Source of the DNA: JAMXLO01 sp035492535
Lineage (GTDB): Bacteria; Pseudomonadota; Alphaproteobacteria; Acetobacterales; Acetobacteraceae
Length of the DNA: 18,267 nt
Assembly (NCBI GenBank): GCA_035492535.1
Contig: DATJJM010000116.1
Span: 1-18,267 of the forward strand
Reading direction: 5' to 3'
The notes beneath the pieces are model-generated. The model was not told the origin of the DNA. It saw only the letters and a list, made by a program, of their open reading frames with translations, and did no database searches. The position numbers were made by a program, and so were the translations under genes. This document shows, one piece after another, positions 1 to 7,148 of the stretch. Position 1 is the stretch's first letter. Each line of letters begins with the position of its first letter.

Positions 1-1
1 C

Positions 2-490
2 GAGGCCCAGCGGCTCGCGCGCGAACTGAACAATCTCAGTGACCCGGAGGTGGGACGCAAACGCCTGTCCGGCCGCTTCGGCGGTCACGACTTCTCGCAT
101 CTCGGACTCGACCAACCGCTGTCCCCGGAGGACTTCCCCGATCCCGCCACGGTCGAAGCCGCGCGCAGCCGCACCGAGGTCATCATCGGCTTGGTCCGCC
201 GCGAGAAACCGACCCTGCGCCAATTGCTCGGCTACCTCGCCGGCGCACGCGGCCATTTCGTCACCGCCGGCACACCGGAGCAGATCGCGACATTGATCGA
301 AGACTGGTTCCTCAACGGCGCCGCCGACGGCTTCAACCTGATGCCGCCGATCCTTCCCTCGATGCTCGAGGTATTCGTCGCCGAAGTGGTGCCCCTGCTG
401 CAAAAGCGCGGCCTGTTCCGCTCGGCGTACGACGGCGCCACCCTGCGATCGCATTACGGACTGCCACGTCCCGATCTGCGCTTTCCGTAA
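2..490 (+). CDS. NtaA/SnaA/DszA-family FMN-dependent monooxygenase, C-terminal part (5' end outside window)
   Basis: The frame is open from the first complete codon and has no convincing start; a GTG at position 50 is internal. The 162 visible residues therefore belong to a longer protein of about 440-450 aa. They resemble the C-terminal part of the class C flavin monooxygenases (nitrilotriacetate, dibenzothiophene-sulfone and pristinamycin monooxygenase type). Typical features are an FGGHDFS segment, a GHFVTAGTPEQIA segment corresponding to the 'G tp qvAd' helix, the GFNLMPPILP strand, and a closing RGLFRSAYDGATLRSHYGL motif. The full-length relative at 12334-13674 ends in a matching way (RRGRFRREYAGKTLRD). 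Such enzymes use FMNH2 from a separate reductase to cleave C-N or C-S bonds or to oxygenate their substrate, in the cytoplasm. The substrate cannot be read from this fragment, and no flavin reductase is in view. Confidence 0.85.
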   Translation, partial: EAQRLARELNNLSDPEVGRKRLSGRFGGHDFSHLGLDQPLSPEDFPDPATVEAARSRTEVIIGLVRREKPTLRQLLGYLAGARGHFVTAGTPEQIATLIEDWFLNGAADGFNLMPPILPSMLEVFVAEVVPLLQKRGLFRSAYDGATLRSHYGLPRPDLRFP

Positions 491-540
491 TTGCCGCAGC
501 GCTTTACCCGACCTTAAGGCGCGGGGCGTTTCATGGCGGC

Positions 541-1086
541 ATGTCCGACAGCCTCGAAGAACAGGTGCGCACGGCCGTCCGCGCCGAAGTTGAGGACCTG
601 CGCCGCTTCGTCGATCGGCGGATCGCCGAGCTCAGCATGGAAATCCACGCCACCGTGCAACTCGTCGACTACAGCGAGACCAATCTGTCGGCGAAGCTCG
701 TCGGCATCCACGAGGAGATCGCCCGTATCGTCGCGCCCCCCGCACAGGCAACCTACAACACGGGCCTGGAGCTGGAAGCCGTCGTGACCGCGACCGAGAA
801 TGCCGCCAACCAGATCATGGAGGCAGCCGAGGCCATCAACACCTGGCTGCAAAGCGGCGGCGATCCGGCTTCGCTCCCGGTCGTGACACAACAGGTCAAT
901 GCGATTTTCGAAGCCTGCACCTTCCAGGATCTGACCGGCCAGCGCGTTCGCCGCGCCATTGAGCACTTGCAGCAAGTTGAAACCATGCTGTCCGGCATGG
1001 TGCCCGATGCGCCGGCCTCCGCACCCACAGAGCCCAGCGCCACCGAAGATCTGGCGCAGACCGACATCGACAGCCTGTTCAACTAG
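541..1086 (+). CDS. cheZ: CheZ-type protein phosphatase (chemotaxis / receiver dephosphorylation)
   Basis: This 181-aa, largely helical acidic protein carries the CheZ catalytic signature FQDLTGQ at residues 128-134. D130 and Q134 correspond to E. coli CheZ D143 and Q147, which position water to dephosphorylate CheY-P. Long amphipathic helices precede and surround the motif, consistent with the four-helix-bundle dimer. A Pro/Ala/Thr-rich linker (about 154-168) leads to a short acidic-hydrophobic tail, TDIDSLF, at the very C-terminus, like the CheY-tethering helix of CheZ. At 181 aa it is shorter than enterobacterial CheZ (about 214 aa). The ATG at 541 is preceded only by a weak purine tract (GGGGCG at 523-528). 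No other chemotaxis or flagellar gene is in the window. The next gene downstream encodes a hybrid kinase with a receiver domain. The family call is firm; the physiological target is unknown. Confidence 0.85.
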   Translation: MSDSLEEQVRTAVRAEVEDLRRFVDRRIAELSMEIHATVQLVDYSETNLSAKLVGIHEEIARIVAPPAQATYNTGLELEAVVTATENAANQIMEAAEAINTWLQSGGDPASLPVVTQQVNAIFEACTFQDLTGQRVRRAIEHLQQVETMLSGMVPDAPASAPTEPSATEDLAQTDIDSLFN

Positions 1087-1121
1087 GCACCGACCATTCG
1101 CCGCATGCCGCGGATTCGGTC

Positions 1122-1139
1122 GCGCATCCGGGCGCTTTT
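1122..1139 (+). terminator. Possible weak terminator after cheZ
   Basis: A short GCGC / GCGC stem (1122-1125 with 1132-1135, 6-nt loop) is followed directly by TTTT at 1136-1139, about 35 bp after the cheZ stop. The 4-bp stem is minimal, so this is only suggestive of factor-independent termination between cheZ and the kinase gene. Confidence 0.25.
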
Positions 1140-1188
1140 AATGATCGCAGTTTTGTGAGAACGTGCTGTAGCCTCGGCCGTTCTCAAT

Positions 1189-1194
1189 AGGAGG
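1189..1194 (+). promoter_or_regulatory. Strong Shine-Dalgarno sequence AGGAGG of the hybrid kinase gene
   Basis: AGGAGG is a full match to the anti-Shine-Dalgarno core. It lies 5 nt upstream of an in-frame ATC (1200) and 17 nt upstream of the first canonical-type start, TTG at 1212. An in-frame TAG at 1188-1190 rules out any start further upstream. The usual 5-9 nt spacing favours the ATC; codon convention favours the TTG. Confidence 0.6.
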
Positions 1195-1211
1195 CGGTCA
1201 TCAGTCAGTCG

Positions 1212-3152
1212 TTGACCACGGCACCTCTTTCAGACGACGCCCAGGCCATCCTCGAAGGCATGAGCGATGCCTTCTACGCGCTGGATGGCGAATGGCGCAT
1301 CATCTACGCCAATCGGCGTGCCCTCGCCTTCTGGCGCGTGACCGCCGCCGATGTCATCGGCCACGTCATCTGGCAGCGCTTTCCCAGCATGGTTGGCACG
1401 CTGAACGAACAGGTGCTGCGCCAGGTCCGCGCCGAGCAGCGGGTCATCACCTTCGAGGCGCCATCGCCGACGATGGGTATATGGGTCGCGGTGAGCGTCG
1501 GTCCGTCAGGCGACGGCGTCTCCGTTTACTGGCGCGACATCAGCGACCGCGTTGAAGCCGAGAACGCGCTGCGCAGCTTCGCCGAGAAGCTGGAACGTCA
1601 GGTTGCCGACCGCACTCGGGCGCTCAGCGAGGCGGTCGAGGAACTGCGCCAGTCGCGTGCACGCTACAGCGCGATCTTCGAGAACTCGCCTGTCGATCTC
1701 GTGTTCCTGGCGGTGCGGCCGGACGGACGCATCGTGTGCGAGGACGCCAATCCCGCCTGGGAGCGCCATTCGGGCTATCCGCGCGCCTTCATGGTCGGCA
1801 AGACGCCGGAGGAAGTCCTGCCGCCCGGGCAGGTGGAATACGCGATGAAACACTATCGGCGCGCGATCGAGACGAAGCAGCCGGTGGAATACGAATACAC
1901 CGTCCAGTTCCCTATCGGCGAAGTATCGCGCCGGTCATTCCTGGTGCCGTTGCTGGGCGACACTGGCGAGGTTGAGCATGTGCTTCTCACCGCCGTCGAT
2001 CTGACCGAAATGCGGCGCGTCGAGGCGCAGTTGCGGCAGGCCCAGAAAATGGAGGCGATCGGTCAGCTCACCGGCGGCATTGCGCACGACTTCAACAACC
2101 TGCTCACCGCGGTCATCGGCAACCTGGAGCTCCTGCAAACGCGAGTCACCGATGCGCGTTCGTCGGGGATGGTCGACGCCGCGCTGCGCTCGGCCGTGCG
2201 CGGCGGCCAGTTGACGCAGCAATTGCTGGCCCATGCCAGGAAGCAGAACCTGCGGCCGCGACCCGTCGATGTGAACGCCGCGATCAACGGCATGAGCGAT
2301 CTGCTGCAACGCAGCCTGGGCGGACTGGTGCAGGTCGAGACGGATCTCGCGGATGACCTGTGGCCGGCCATCAGCGACCCCGCCCAGCTTGAGTTGGTCG
2401 TGTTGAACCTGGCGATCAACGCGCGCGATGCGATGCCGGACGGAGGTGGATTGCGCATCGCGACAAACAATGTGAGCCAGTCGGAGGTGCCGCGGCTCGA
2501 CGAGCTCGAACCTGGCGATTATGTGCGCATCGCGGTGACCGACAGCGGCGTCGGCATGTCACGCGAGGTGCAGGAGCGCGCCTTCGAGCCGTTCTTCACC
2601 ACCAAGGAGATCGGCAAGGGCAGCGGCCTGGGACTGGCTCAGGTCTATGGCGTCGTCAAGCAGTTCGGCGGCACCGTGCGCCTTGCCAGCACGCCGGGTG
2701 CCGGCACGACCGTGGACGTCTTCCTGCCGCGCGCGCTTTCACCCGCGTCCGATGCAGCGTCCGCCAACCATATGATCGCCGACGCGCCAGATGGCCACGG
2801 CACCATTCTGGTGGTGGACGACGATGAAGACGTCCGCGAAATCGCCGCGACCTTCCTGCGCGAGGCAGGTTACGCGGTACGCGAGGCCGGCAGCGGTCCG
2901 GACGCGACGGGCATCCTCGCGGAGGGACCAGTGAACCTGGCCCTTGTCGACTATGCGATGCCGATGATGTCCGGCCTGGAATTCGCGCGCGTCGCACGCG
3001 AGATCCAGCCGGATCTGCCCATCGTCTACATCACGGGTGCGATCAATATGCTGGGCACCGACGGTCAGGCGCTTGGCGACCCGGTCGTGGTCAAGCCCTA
3101 TTCACGGGCCACGCTGCTGAAGATGGTGCGCGAAACGGCACTGCCGTCATAG
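1212..3152 (+). CDS. PAS-domain hybrid sensor histidine kinase with C-terminal receiver
   Basis: This soluble hybrid kinase has about 646 aa when read from TTG 1212. Two PAS-like sensor domains (about 8-112 and 148-268) flank a coiled-coil linker (about 112-150). The dimerisation/phosphoacceptor segment follows, with H292 in GGIAHDFNNLL. The ATPase has an N box LNLAINARDAM (N403), G1 DSGVGM (444-449), F box FEPFFTTK (458-465) and G2 GSGLGL (470-475). A receiver domain (531-646) has acidic pocket DDD (536-538), phosphoacceptor D580, T608 and K628. No membrane segment is visible, so it likely senses an intracellular signal. The start is uncertain: AGGAGG at 1189-1194 is optimally placed for an ATC at 1200, which would add four residues. 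Its 3' end overlaps xseA (opposite strand) by 6 bp. No separate response regulator or output gene adjoins it, so the partner is unknown. Confidence 0.9.
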   Translation: MTTAPLSDDAQAILEGMSDAFYALDGEWRIIYANRRALAFWRVTAADVIGHVIWQRFPSMVGTLNEQVLRQVRAEQRVITFEAPSPTMGIWVAVSVGPSGDGVSVYWRDISDRVEAENALRSFAEKLERQVADRTRALSEAVEELRQSRARYSAIFENSPVDLVFLAVRPDGRIVCEDANPAWERHSGYPRAFMVGKTPEEVLPPGQVEYAMKHYRRAIETKQPVEYEYTVQFPIGEVSRRSFLVPLLGDTGEVEHVLLTAVDLTEMRRVEAQLRQAQKMEAIGQLTGGIAHDFNNLLTAVIGNLELLQTRVTDARSSGMVDAALRSAVRGGQLTQQLLAHARKQNLRPRPVDVNAAINGMSDLLQRSLGGLVQVETDLADDLWPAISDPAQLELVVLNLAINARDAMPDGGGLRIATNNVSQSEVPRLDELEPGDYVRIAVTDSGVGMSREVQERAFEPFFTTKEIGKGSGLGLAQVYGVVKQFGGTVRLASTPGAGTTVDVFLPRALSPASDAASANHMIADAPDGHGTILVVDDDEDVREIAATFLREAGYAVREAGSGPDATGILAEGPVNLALVDYAMPMMSGLEFARVAREIQPDLPIVYITGAINMLGTDGQALGDPVVVKPYSRATLLKMVRETALPS

Positions 3153-4646
3153 CGGCAGCTTGCCCTGGCGCGTCGGCCGGTCAGCGGTGGCGCCGACCTC
3201 GCCGTCGGCAAAGCGCAACCGGAGATTCGCCCCAGGCTTCACGGCCGAGGCGCTGGTCAGCGGATGGCCGGCGGCATCCGACACCACCGCATAGCCGCGC
3301 TGCAGCACAGCCAACGGCGACACGGATTCGAGCCGCGCGGCAGCACCGTCCAGCCGCGCCCGCGTTTCGCGCAGATTCGCCTGCAATGGCGCAGCGGAGA
3401 GCCGGCCGAGGGTGCGGCCGGCCCGGCTGTGGATGCCGCCCACAGCATGGCGCAGTCCGGCAATCAGCTTCTGGCCGCAGATACCGAGTGCCGCACGCCG
3501 CCGCTCCACCACGTTGGGCAGCGCGATGATCAAGCGGACGCCCCGCTCCTGCACCCGTTCGCGGGCGCCCTTCAGGATGCCGGGCAGGTCGGGCAGTTGA
3601 CGGCTCGCCCCATCCAACCCGGCGCGGCGCTTGTGCAGCAGGTTCGGCAGCGCCAGGACCAGTCGTTCCGCCCTGTCGTCCAGCCGCTGCCGCACGCCGC
3701 CGAGCAATGTCGGCACGTCGGGCAGCCCGCGCTCCGCGCGCGACAGGCGCAGGCGGCGTTCCTGGGTCAGGCGGTTGAGTCCGCCGATGAGACGCGCGGC
3801 CTTGTGTTCGATGTCCGCCACCAGATCGACCCGCGCCGGCACCGCAAGCTCCGCCGCGGCGGTCGGTGTCGGCGCGCGGCGATCGGCGACATAGTCGATC
3901 AGCGTGGTATCCGTCTCGTGCCCGACGGCGGAAATCAGCGGGATGCGGCAAGCGGCGACGGCGCGCACCACTGCCTCATCGTTGAACGCCATCAGGTCTT
4001 CCAGGCTCCCGCCACCGCGCGCGACGATCAGCACGTCGGGCTGCGGGGTCACCCGGCAGAACCCCTCGATCGCGGCGGCAATACGTTCCGCGGCAACCTC
4101 GCCCTGCACCGGCACCGGCCACAGCAGGATGGTCCGAGGGAAACGCCGCGCGATCGTGGTGCGGATGTCCTGGATCACCGCGCCACGCTCGGAGCTGACC
4201 ACACCGACGACGAAGGGAAGCACCGGCAGCGGTTTCTTGCGCTCCGCATCGAACAGCCCTTCGGCCGCGAGCCGCACCCGCAGCATCTCGATCCGTGCCA
4301 GCAGCGCACCCGCGCCGGCATATTCCATCCGCTCGGTGATGAGCTGATAGGACGAACGTTCGCCGTACGACGAGACGCGGCCGGTGGCGATCACCTCGAC
4401 GCCGTTCTCCGGCACCATGCCGAGGCGGCTGACCGAGGACTTCCACACCACACCGGCGATCTTGGCGCCCTCATCCTTCAGCGAGAAATAGATATGGCCC
4501 GACGGGTAGCGCTTCAGCTCCGTGATCTCGCCCCGCACGCGCACCCGCCCGAAGTTGCCTTCCAGCGTGCGCTTCACCGCGCCGGAGATCTCCGAGACGG
4601 TGTACTCCGGCACGTTTGATCCGGCGGGAATCGCGAGGTCGTTCAT
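3147..4646 (-). CDS. xseA: Exodeoxyribonuclease VII large subunit
   Basis: This 499-aa protein is XseA, the catalytic subunit of exonuclease VII. With several XseB subunits it degrades single-stranded DNA from both ends to acid-soluble oligonucleotides during repair. An N-terminal OB fold (about 14-110) binds ssDNA, with the typical VRGEITELKRYPSGHIYFSLKD block. The catalytic domain carries RGGGSLEDLMAFNDE (210-224) and GHETDTTLIDYVADRRAPTPTAAAE-type residues at 242-266. A long helical region then precedes the terminal LQRGYAVV segment (448-455). It is longer than E. coli XseA (456 aa), apparently because of a duplicated 43-residue unit in the helical region (308-350 and 351-393). It starts 18 bp after the stop of the nitronate monooxygenase gene, so the two probably form one transcript. 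The ATG at 4646 has only a weak ribosome-binding site. No xseB is in the window. Confidence 0.97.
   Translation of the reverse strand: MNDLAIPAGSNVPEYTVSEISGAVKRTLEGNFGRVRVRGEITELKRYPSGHIYFSLKDEGAKIAGVVWKSSVSRLGMVPENGVEVIATGRVSSYGERSSYQLITERMEYAGAGALLARIEMLRVRLAAEGLFDAERKKPLPVLPFVVGVVSSERGAVIQDIRTTIARRFPRTILLWPVPVQGEVAAERIAAAIEGFCRVTPQPDVLIVARGGGSLEDLMAFNDEAVVRAVAACRIPLISAVGHETDTTLIDYVADRRAPTPTAAAELAVPARVDLVADIEHKAARLIGGLNRLTQERRLRLSRAERGLPDVPTLLGGVRQRLDDRAERLVLALPNLLHKRRAGLDGASRQLPDLPGILKGARERVQERGVRLIIALPNVVERRRAALGICGQKLIAGLRHAVGGIHSRAGRTLGRLSAAPLQANLRETRARLDGAAARLESVSPLAVLQRGYAVVSDAAGHPLTSASAVKPGANLRLRFADGEVGATADRPTRQGKLPL
3468..3725 (-). repeat. Two tandem 43-residue repeats inside xseA
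   Basis: XseA residues 308-350 and 351-393 line up without gaps. Both begin with LPD, continue with a V/I-x-x-x-G-x-R-x-R-x helix, carry LALPN or IALPN at the same offset, and end in a (K/R)RRA-x-L helix. The repeat falls in the coiled-coil region that holds XseB subunits in exonuclease VII. Confidence 0.6.
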
Positions 4647-4664
4647 GTGCGCCAGCCTAGGCGA

Positions 4665-5627
4665 TCACCGAGCCTGTCGCGAGCGCGCAGCCGCCATCGC
4701 ACGCTCAGCTTCAGCCACGACGCGCTCCACGATCTCTCTGGCGCTGGGGATGTCGTGGATCAGCGCGCAGGCTTCTCCGGCAATCACCGCGGCCAGGTCG
4801 AAATCGCCCCGCTCCCGCGCCATCGCATACTCCCGGCCGACCTCATCACTGGCTTCCAGCTCGGCCTCGTGCCCGATCCACCGCTCGGTCAGCGCATTCC
4901 TGAGGACCCGCCCAGTATAGGGCGCTGGCCAGCGATTCTGTCGCGCCAGGTCGAAGACGATGGAGCGGACGCTCGCCCCGCTCCCGGCGGCGACGATACG
5001 CCGCTTGGCTTCCGGATGGCCCTCGGCCTCCAGCGACGCGTAGAAGCGCGTTCCCATCAGCACACCCTCGGCGCCGAACATCAGGGCCGCCGCAAGTCCC
5101 CGCCCGTCGGCAATGCCGCCCGCCGCGACGACGGGGATGTCCGCACAGGCATCGACGACTTGCGGCAGCAGTGTGAGGAGCGGCTCGGACTGTCCATGCC
5201 CGCCGGCTTCCGTGCCCTGTGCGACGATGACGTCAGCGCCCGCTTCCGACGCCTCCCGCGCCTGCGCCACGGTCTGCACCTGGCAGATGAGCCGCGCACC
5301 AGCCGCGTGGATGTCCGGCGCGAACGGCCGCGGATCACCGAACGACAGCATCACCGCCGCCGGTTGATGGGCAAGCGCTTCGTTCAGCAACGCCGGACGC
5401 TTTGCCAGACTCCAGGTGATGAAGCCGCAGCCGATCCGCGCATTGCCGGCGCGGTCCCACTCCCGCTTGATCCATGCCTGATCGCCATAGCCGCCGCCGA
5501 GCAGCCCCAACCCTCCGGCCTGGCTCACCGCCGCCGCAAGCCTGCCGCCTGCAACAACATCCATCGGCGCGAGCAGGACCGGATTTTCGATGCCCAATAC
5601 CTCGGTCAGTCGGTTCCGGATGGCCAT
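4665..5627 (-). CDS. Nitronate monooxygenase / 2-nitropropane dioxygenase-family FMN enzyme
   Basis: The 320-aa product has the TIM-barrel signature of the NPD/nitronate monooxygenase family. This group also includes FabK-like enoyl reductases and other FMN oxidoreductases. Visible motifs are NPVLLAPMDVVAGG near the N-terminus, QGTEAGGHG (137-145), whose H144 matches the conserved active-site His, AGGIADG (169-175, phosphate binding) and GAEGVLMGTRF (185-195). The substrate is probably an alkyl nitronate, but several members act on other compounds, so the call stays at family level. The frame is open further upstream. The ATG at 5627 is chosen because the family's N-terminus begins there and AAGGA (5635-5639) sits 7 nt before it; the upstream translation is Arg/Ser/Pro-rich and unlike coding sequence. 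The gene is transcribed divergently from the HpaB-type gene (65-bp gap) and lies 18 bp before xseA. Confidence 0.88.
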   Translation of the reverse strand: MAIRNRLTEVLGIENPVLLAPMDVVAGGRLAAAVSQAGGLGLLGGGYGDQAWIKREWDRAGNARIGCGFITWSLAKRPALLNEALAHQPAAVMLSFGDPRPFAPDIHAAGARLICQVQTVAQAREASEAGADVIVAQGTEAGGHGQSEPLLTLLPQVVDACADIPVVAAGGIADGRGLAAALMFGAEGVLMGTRFYASLEAEGHPEAKRRIVAAGSGASVRSIVFDLARQNRWPAPYTGRVLRNALTERWIGHEAELEASDEVGREYAMARERGDFDLAAVIAGEACALIHDIPSAREIVERVVAEAERAMAAARSRQAR

Positions 5628-5650
5628 CGGTGATTCCTTCGTCCAGCCGC

Positions 5651-5656
5651 TACAAT
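5651..5656 (+). promoter_or_regulatory. Candidate -10 element (TACAAT) upstream of the HpaB-type gene
   Basis: TACAAT differs from the TATAAT consensus at one position and lies in the 65-bp divergent gap. I see no good -35 hexamer at the expected distance, so this is tentative. A start near 5662 would leave a leader of about 30 nt. Confidence 0.3.
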
Positions 5657-5692
5657 GCGAGGAGAGCCGATGAACTATCGGGGGATTCGCAG

Positions 5693-7135
5693 ATGCAATG
5701 CAAAACCGGAGCAGAGCACATCCAGGCGCTGAAGGATGGGCGGACCGTCTATCTGGACGGCACGCCGGTCGATGACGTGACGACCCATCCGGCGTTCCGC
5801 AATGCTGTCGCTTCGGCCGCTGCGCTCTACGACCACCAGGCCGCCAACCTGGAACTGATGACCTTCCTGCCGGAGGGCGCGACACGGCGCGTGAACCGTG
5901 GCTGGCAGATGCCGCGCAGCTACGACGAACTGGTGCAGCGGCGCAAAGCGCTGGAGGCATGGGCGCAGCAGAGCCATGGCTTCATGGGGCGCTCGCCCGA
6001 CCATGTCGCCTCGGCGCTGATCGGCCAGCGCATGGGCATCGAGGTCTTCGACAGGCACGGTCCCGCGCGTGCCAAAGCCCTGATCGACTACGTCGACTAC
6101 GCCAGCCGCCATGACCTGTTCCTGACCTATGTCATCGTCAATCCGCAGGCTGATCGGTCCCGCGACTGGGGCGAGCAGCCGGAAGAACTGGTGGCGCAGA
6201 TCGTCGATGAAGACAGCGCCGGGCTCACGATCCGTGGCGCCAAGATGTTGGGCACCAGCTCGATCATGGCGAACGAGGTCCTCGTCGCGAATCTTCAGCC
6301 GCTGAAGCCGGGAGAAGAAGCGCTCGCCTTCTGCTGCGCCCTGCCGATGAACACGCCCGGCCTGCGCGTGCTCTCACGCAAGAGCTACGAGGCCCACGCA
6401 GTCTCCATCTACGACAATCCGCTGTCATCGCGTTTCGACGAGAACGACGCGCTGCTCTACTTCGATGACGTGAAGGTGCCGTGGGATCGCGTGTTCGTGC
6501 ATCGTGACACCGACATGAGCCGCGCGCAGTTCCACGATACGCCGGGCCATGTGTTCCAGAACTACCAGGCACAGGTACGCCTGTCGGTGAAGCTGAAATT
6601 CCTGGTGGGGCTCGCCCACAAGATCACCGAGGCCATCGGCACCACCGCGATGCCTCAGGTGCGCGAGCAGCTTGGCCTGCTCGCCGCCCATGCCGGCATG
6701 GTGGAGGCCATGGTTGCCGGCATGGAGGCCGCCGGCGGGATGCGCGGCGACTACTACGTACCAAACCGGCACATGCTGTACGCCGCGCATGTCACCACGC
6801 AGGACCTGTATCCACGCGTGATCAACCTCATCCGCGATCTGGCTGGCGGATCGCTGATCATGCTGCCGTCATCGGTCCACGATTGGGACAATCCGACACT
6901 TGCACCGATCATCCGCAAGACGCAGCGCTCGCCGAACTTCGTGCCGGAAGACAAGGTGAAGCTGATGAAAGCGGCGTGGGACGCGATCGGCTCGGAGTTC
7001 GCATCGCGCCACGTGCAGTATGAGATGTTCTACGCTGGCGCGCGCTTCGTCACGACAGGCCACAGCTATCGCACGTTTGACTGGAATGCCGCTTGCGCGA
7101 TGGTGGATCGTCTGTTGGCTGGCTACGATCGCTGA
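5693..7135 (+). CDS. 4-hydroxyphenylacetate 3-monooxygenase (HpaB)-family flavin-dependent hydroxylase, oxygenase component
   Basis: The 480-aa protein belongs to the two-component HpaB / PvcC / acyl-CoA-dehydrogenase-fold hydroxylases, which use FADH2 from a partner reductase to hydroxylate phenolic or related substrates. Family blocks are visible along the whole length: DVTTHPAFRNA (28-38), SHGFMGRSPDH (94-104), a FLTYVIVNPQADR segment (143-155), RGAKMLGTSS (181-190), PLSSRFDENDA (243-253), VPWDRVFVHRD (262-272), LPSSVHDWDNP (391-401) and KLMKAAWDAIGSEFASRH (423-440). Length is close to HpaB (about 520 aa) but shorter at the C-terminus. The ATG at 5693 is preceded by GGGGGA (5680-5685, 7-nt spacing). 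The frame is open further 5', but that stretch is antisense to the nitronate monooxygenase gene. No HpaC-type reductase is nearby. The stop is 13 nt before purD, so the two may be cotranscribed. The substrate is unknown. Confidence 0.9.
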   Translation: MQCKTGAEHIQALKDGRTVYLDGTPVDDVTTHPAFRNAVASAAALYDHQAANLELMTFLPEGATRRVNRGWQMPRSYDELVQRRKALEAWAQQSHGFMGRSPDHVASALIGQRMGIEVFDRHGPARAKALIDYVDYASRHDLFLTYVIVNPQADRSRDWGEQPEELVAQIVDEDSAGLTIRGAKMLGTSSIMANEVLVANLQPLKPGEEALAFCCALPMNTPGLRVLSRKSYEAHAVSIYDNPLSSRFDENDALLYFDDVKVPWDRVFVHRDTDMSRAQFHDTPGHVFQNYQAQVRLSVKLKFLVGLAHKITEAIGTTAMPQVREQLGLLAAHAGMVEAMVAGMEAAGGMRGDYYVPNRHMLYAAHVTTQDLYPRVINLIRDLAGGSLIMLPSSVHDWDNPTLAPIIRKTQRSPNFVPEDKVKLMKAAWDAIGSEFASRHVQYEMFYAGARFVTTGHSYRTFDWNAACAMVDRLLAGYDR

Positions 7136-7148
7136 ACAGGAGAGCGAC

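Noticed and set aside
3264..4619. 451-codon open frame on the plus strand opposite xseA
   Set aside because: It is exactly antisense to a clear xseA; the translation is His/Arg/Gln-rich with no family resemblance. Long antisense frames are expected in GC-rich genes with strong third-position bias.
5628..5960. 111-residue N-terminal extension of the nitronate monooxygenase frame
   Set aside because: The extension is Arg/Ser/Pro-rich and antisense to the HpaB-type gene. The family N-terminus and a good ribosome-binding site place the start at 5627.
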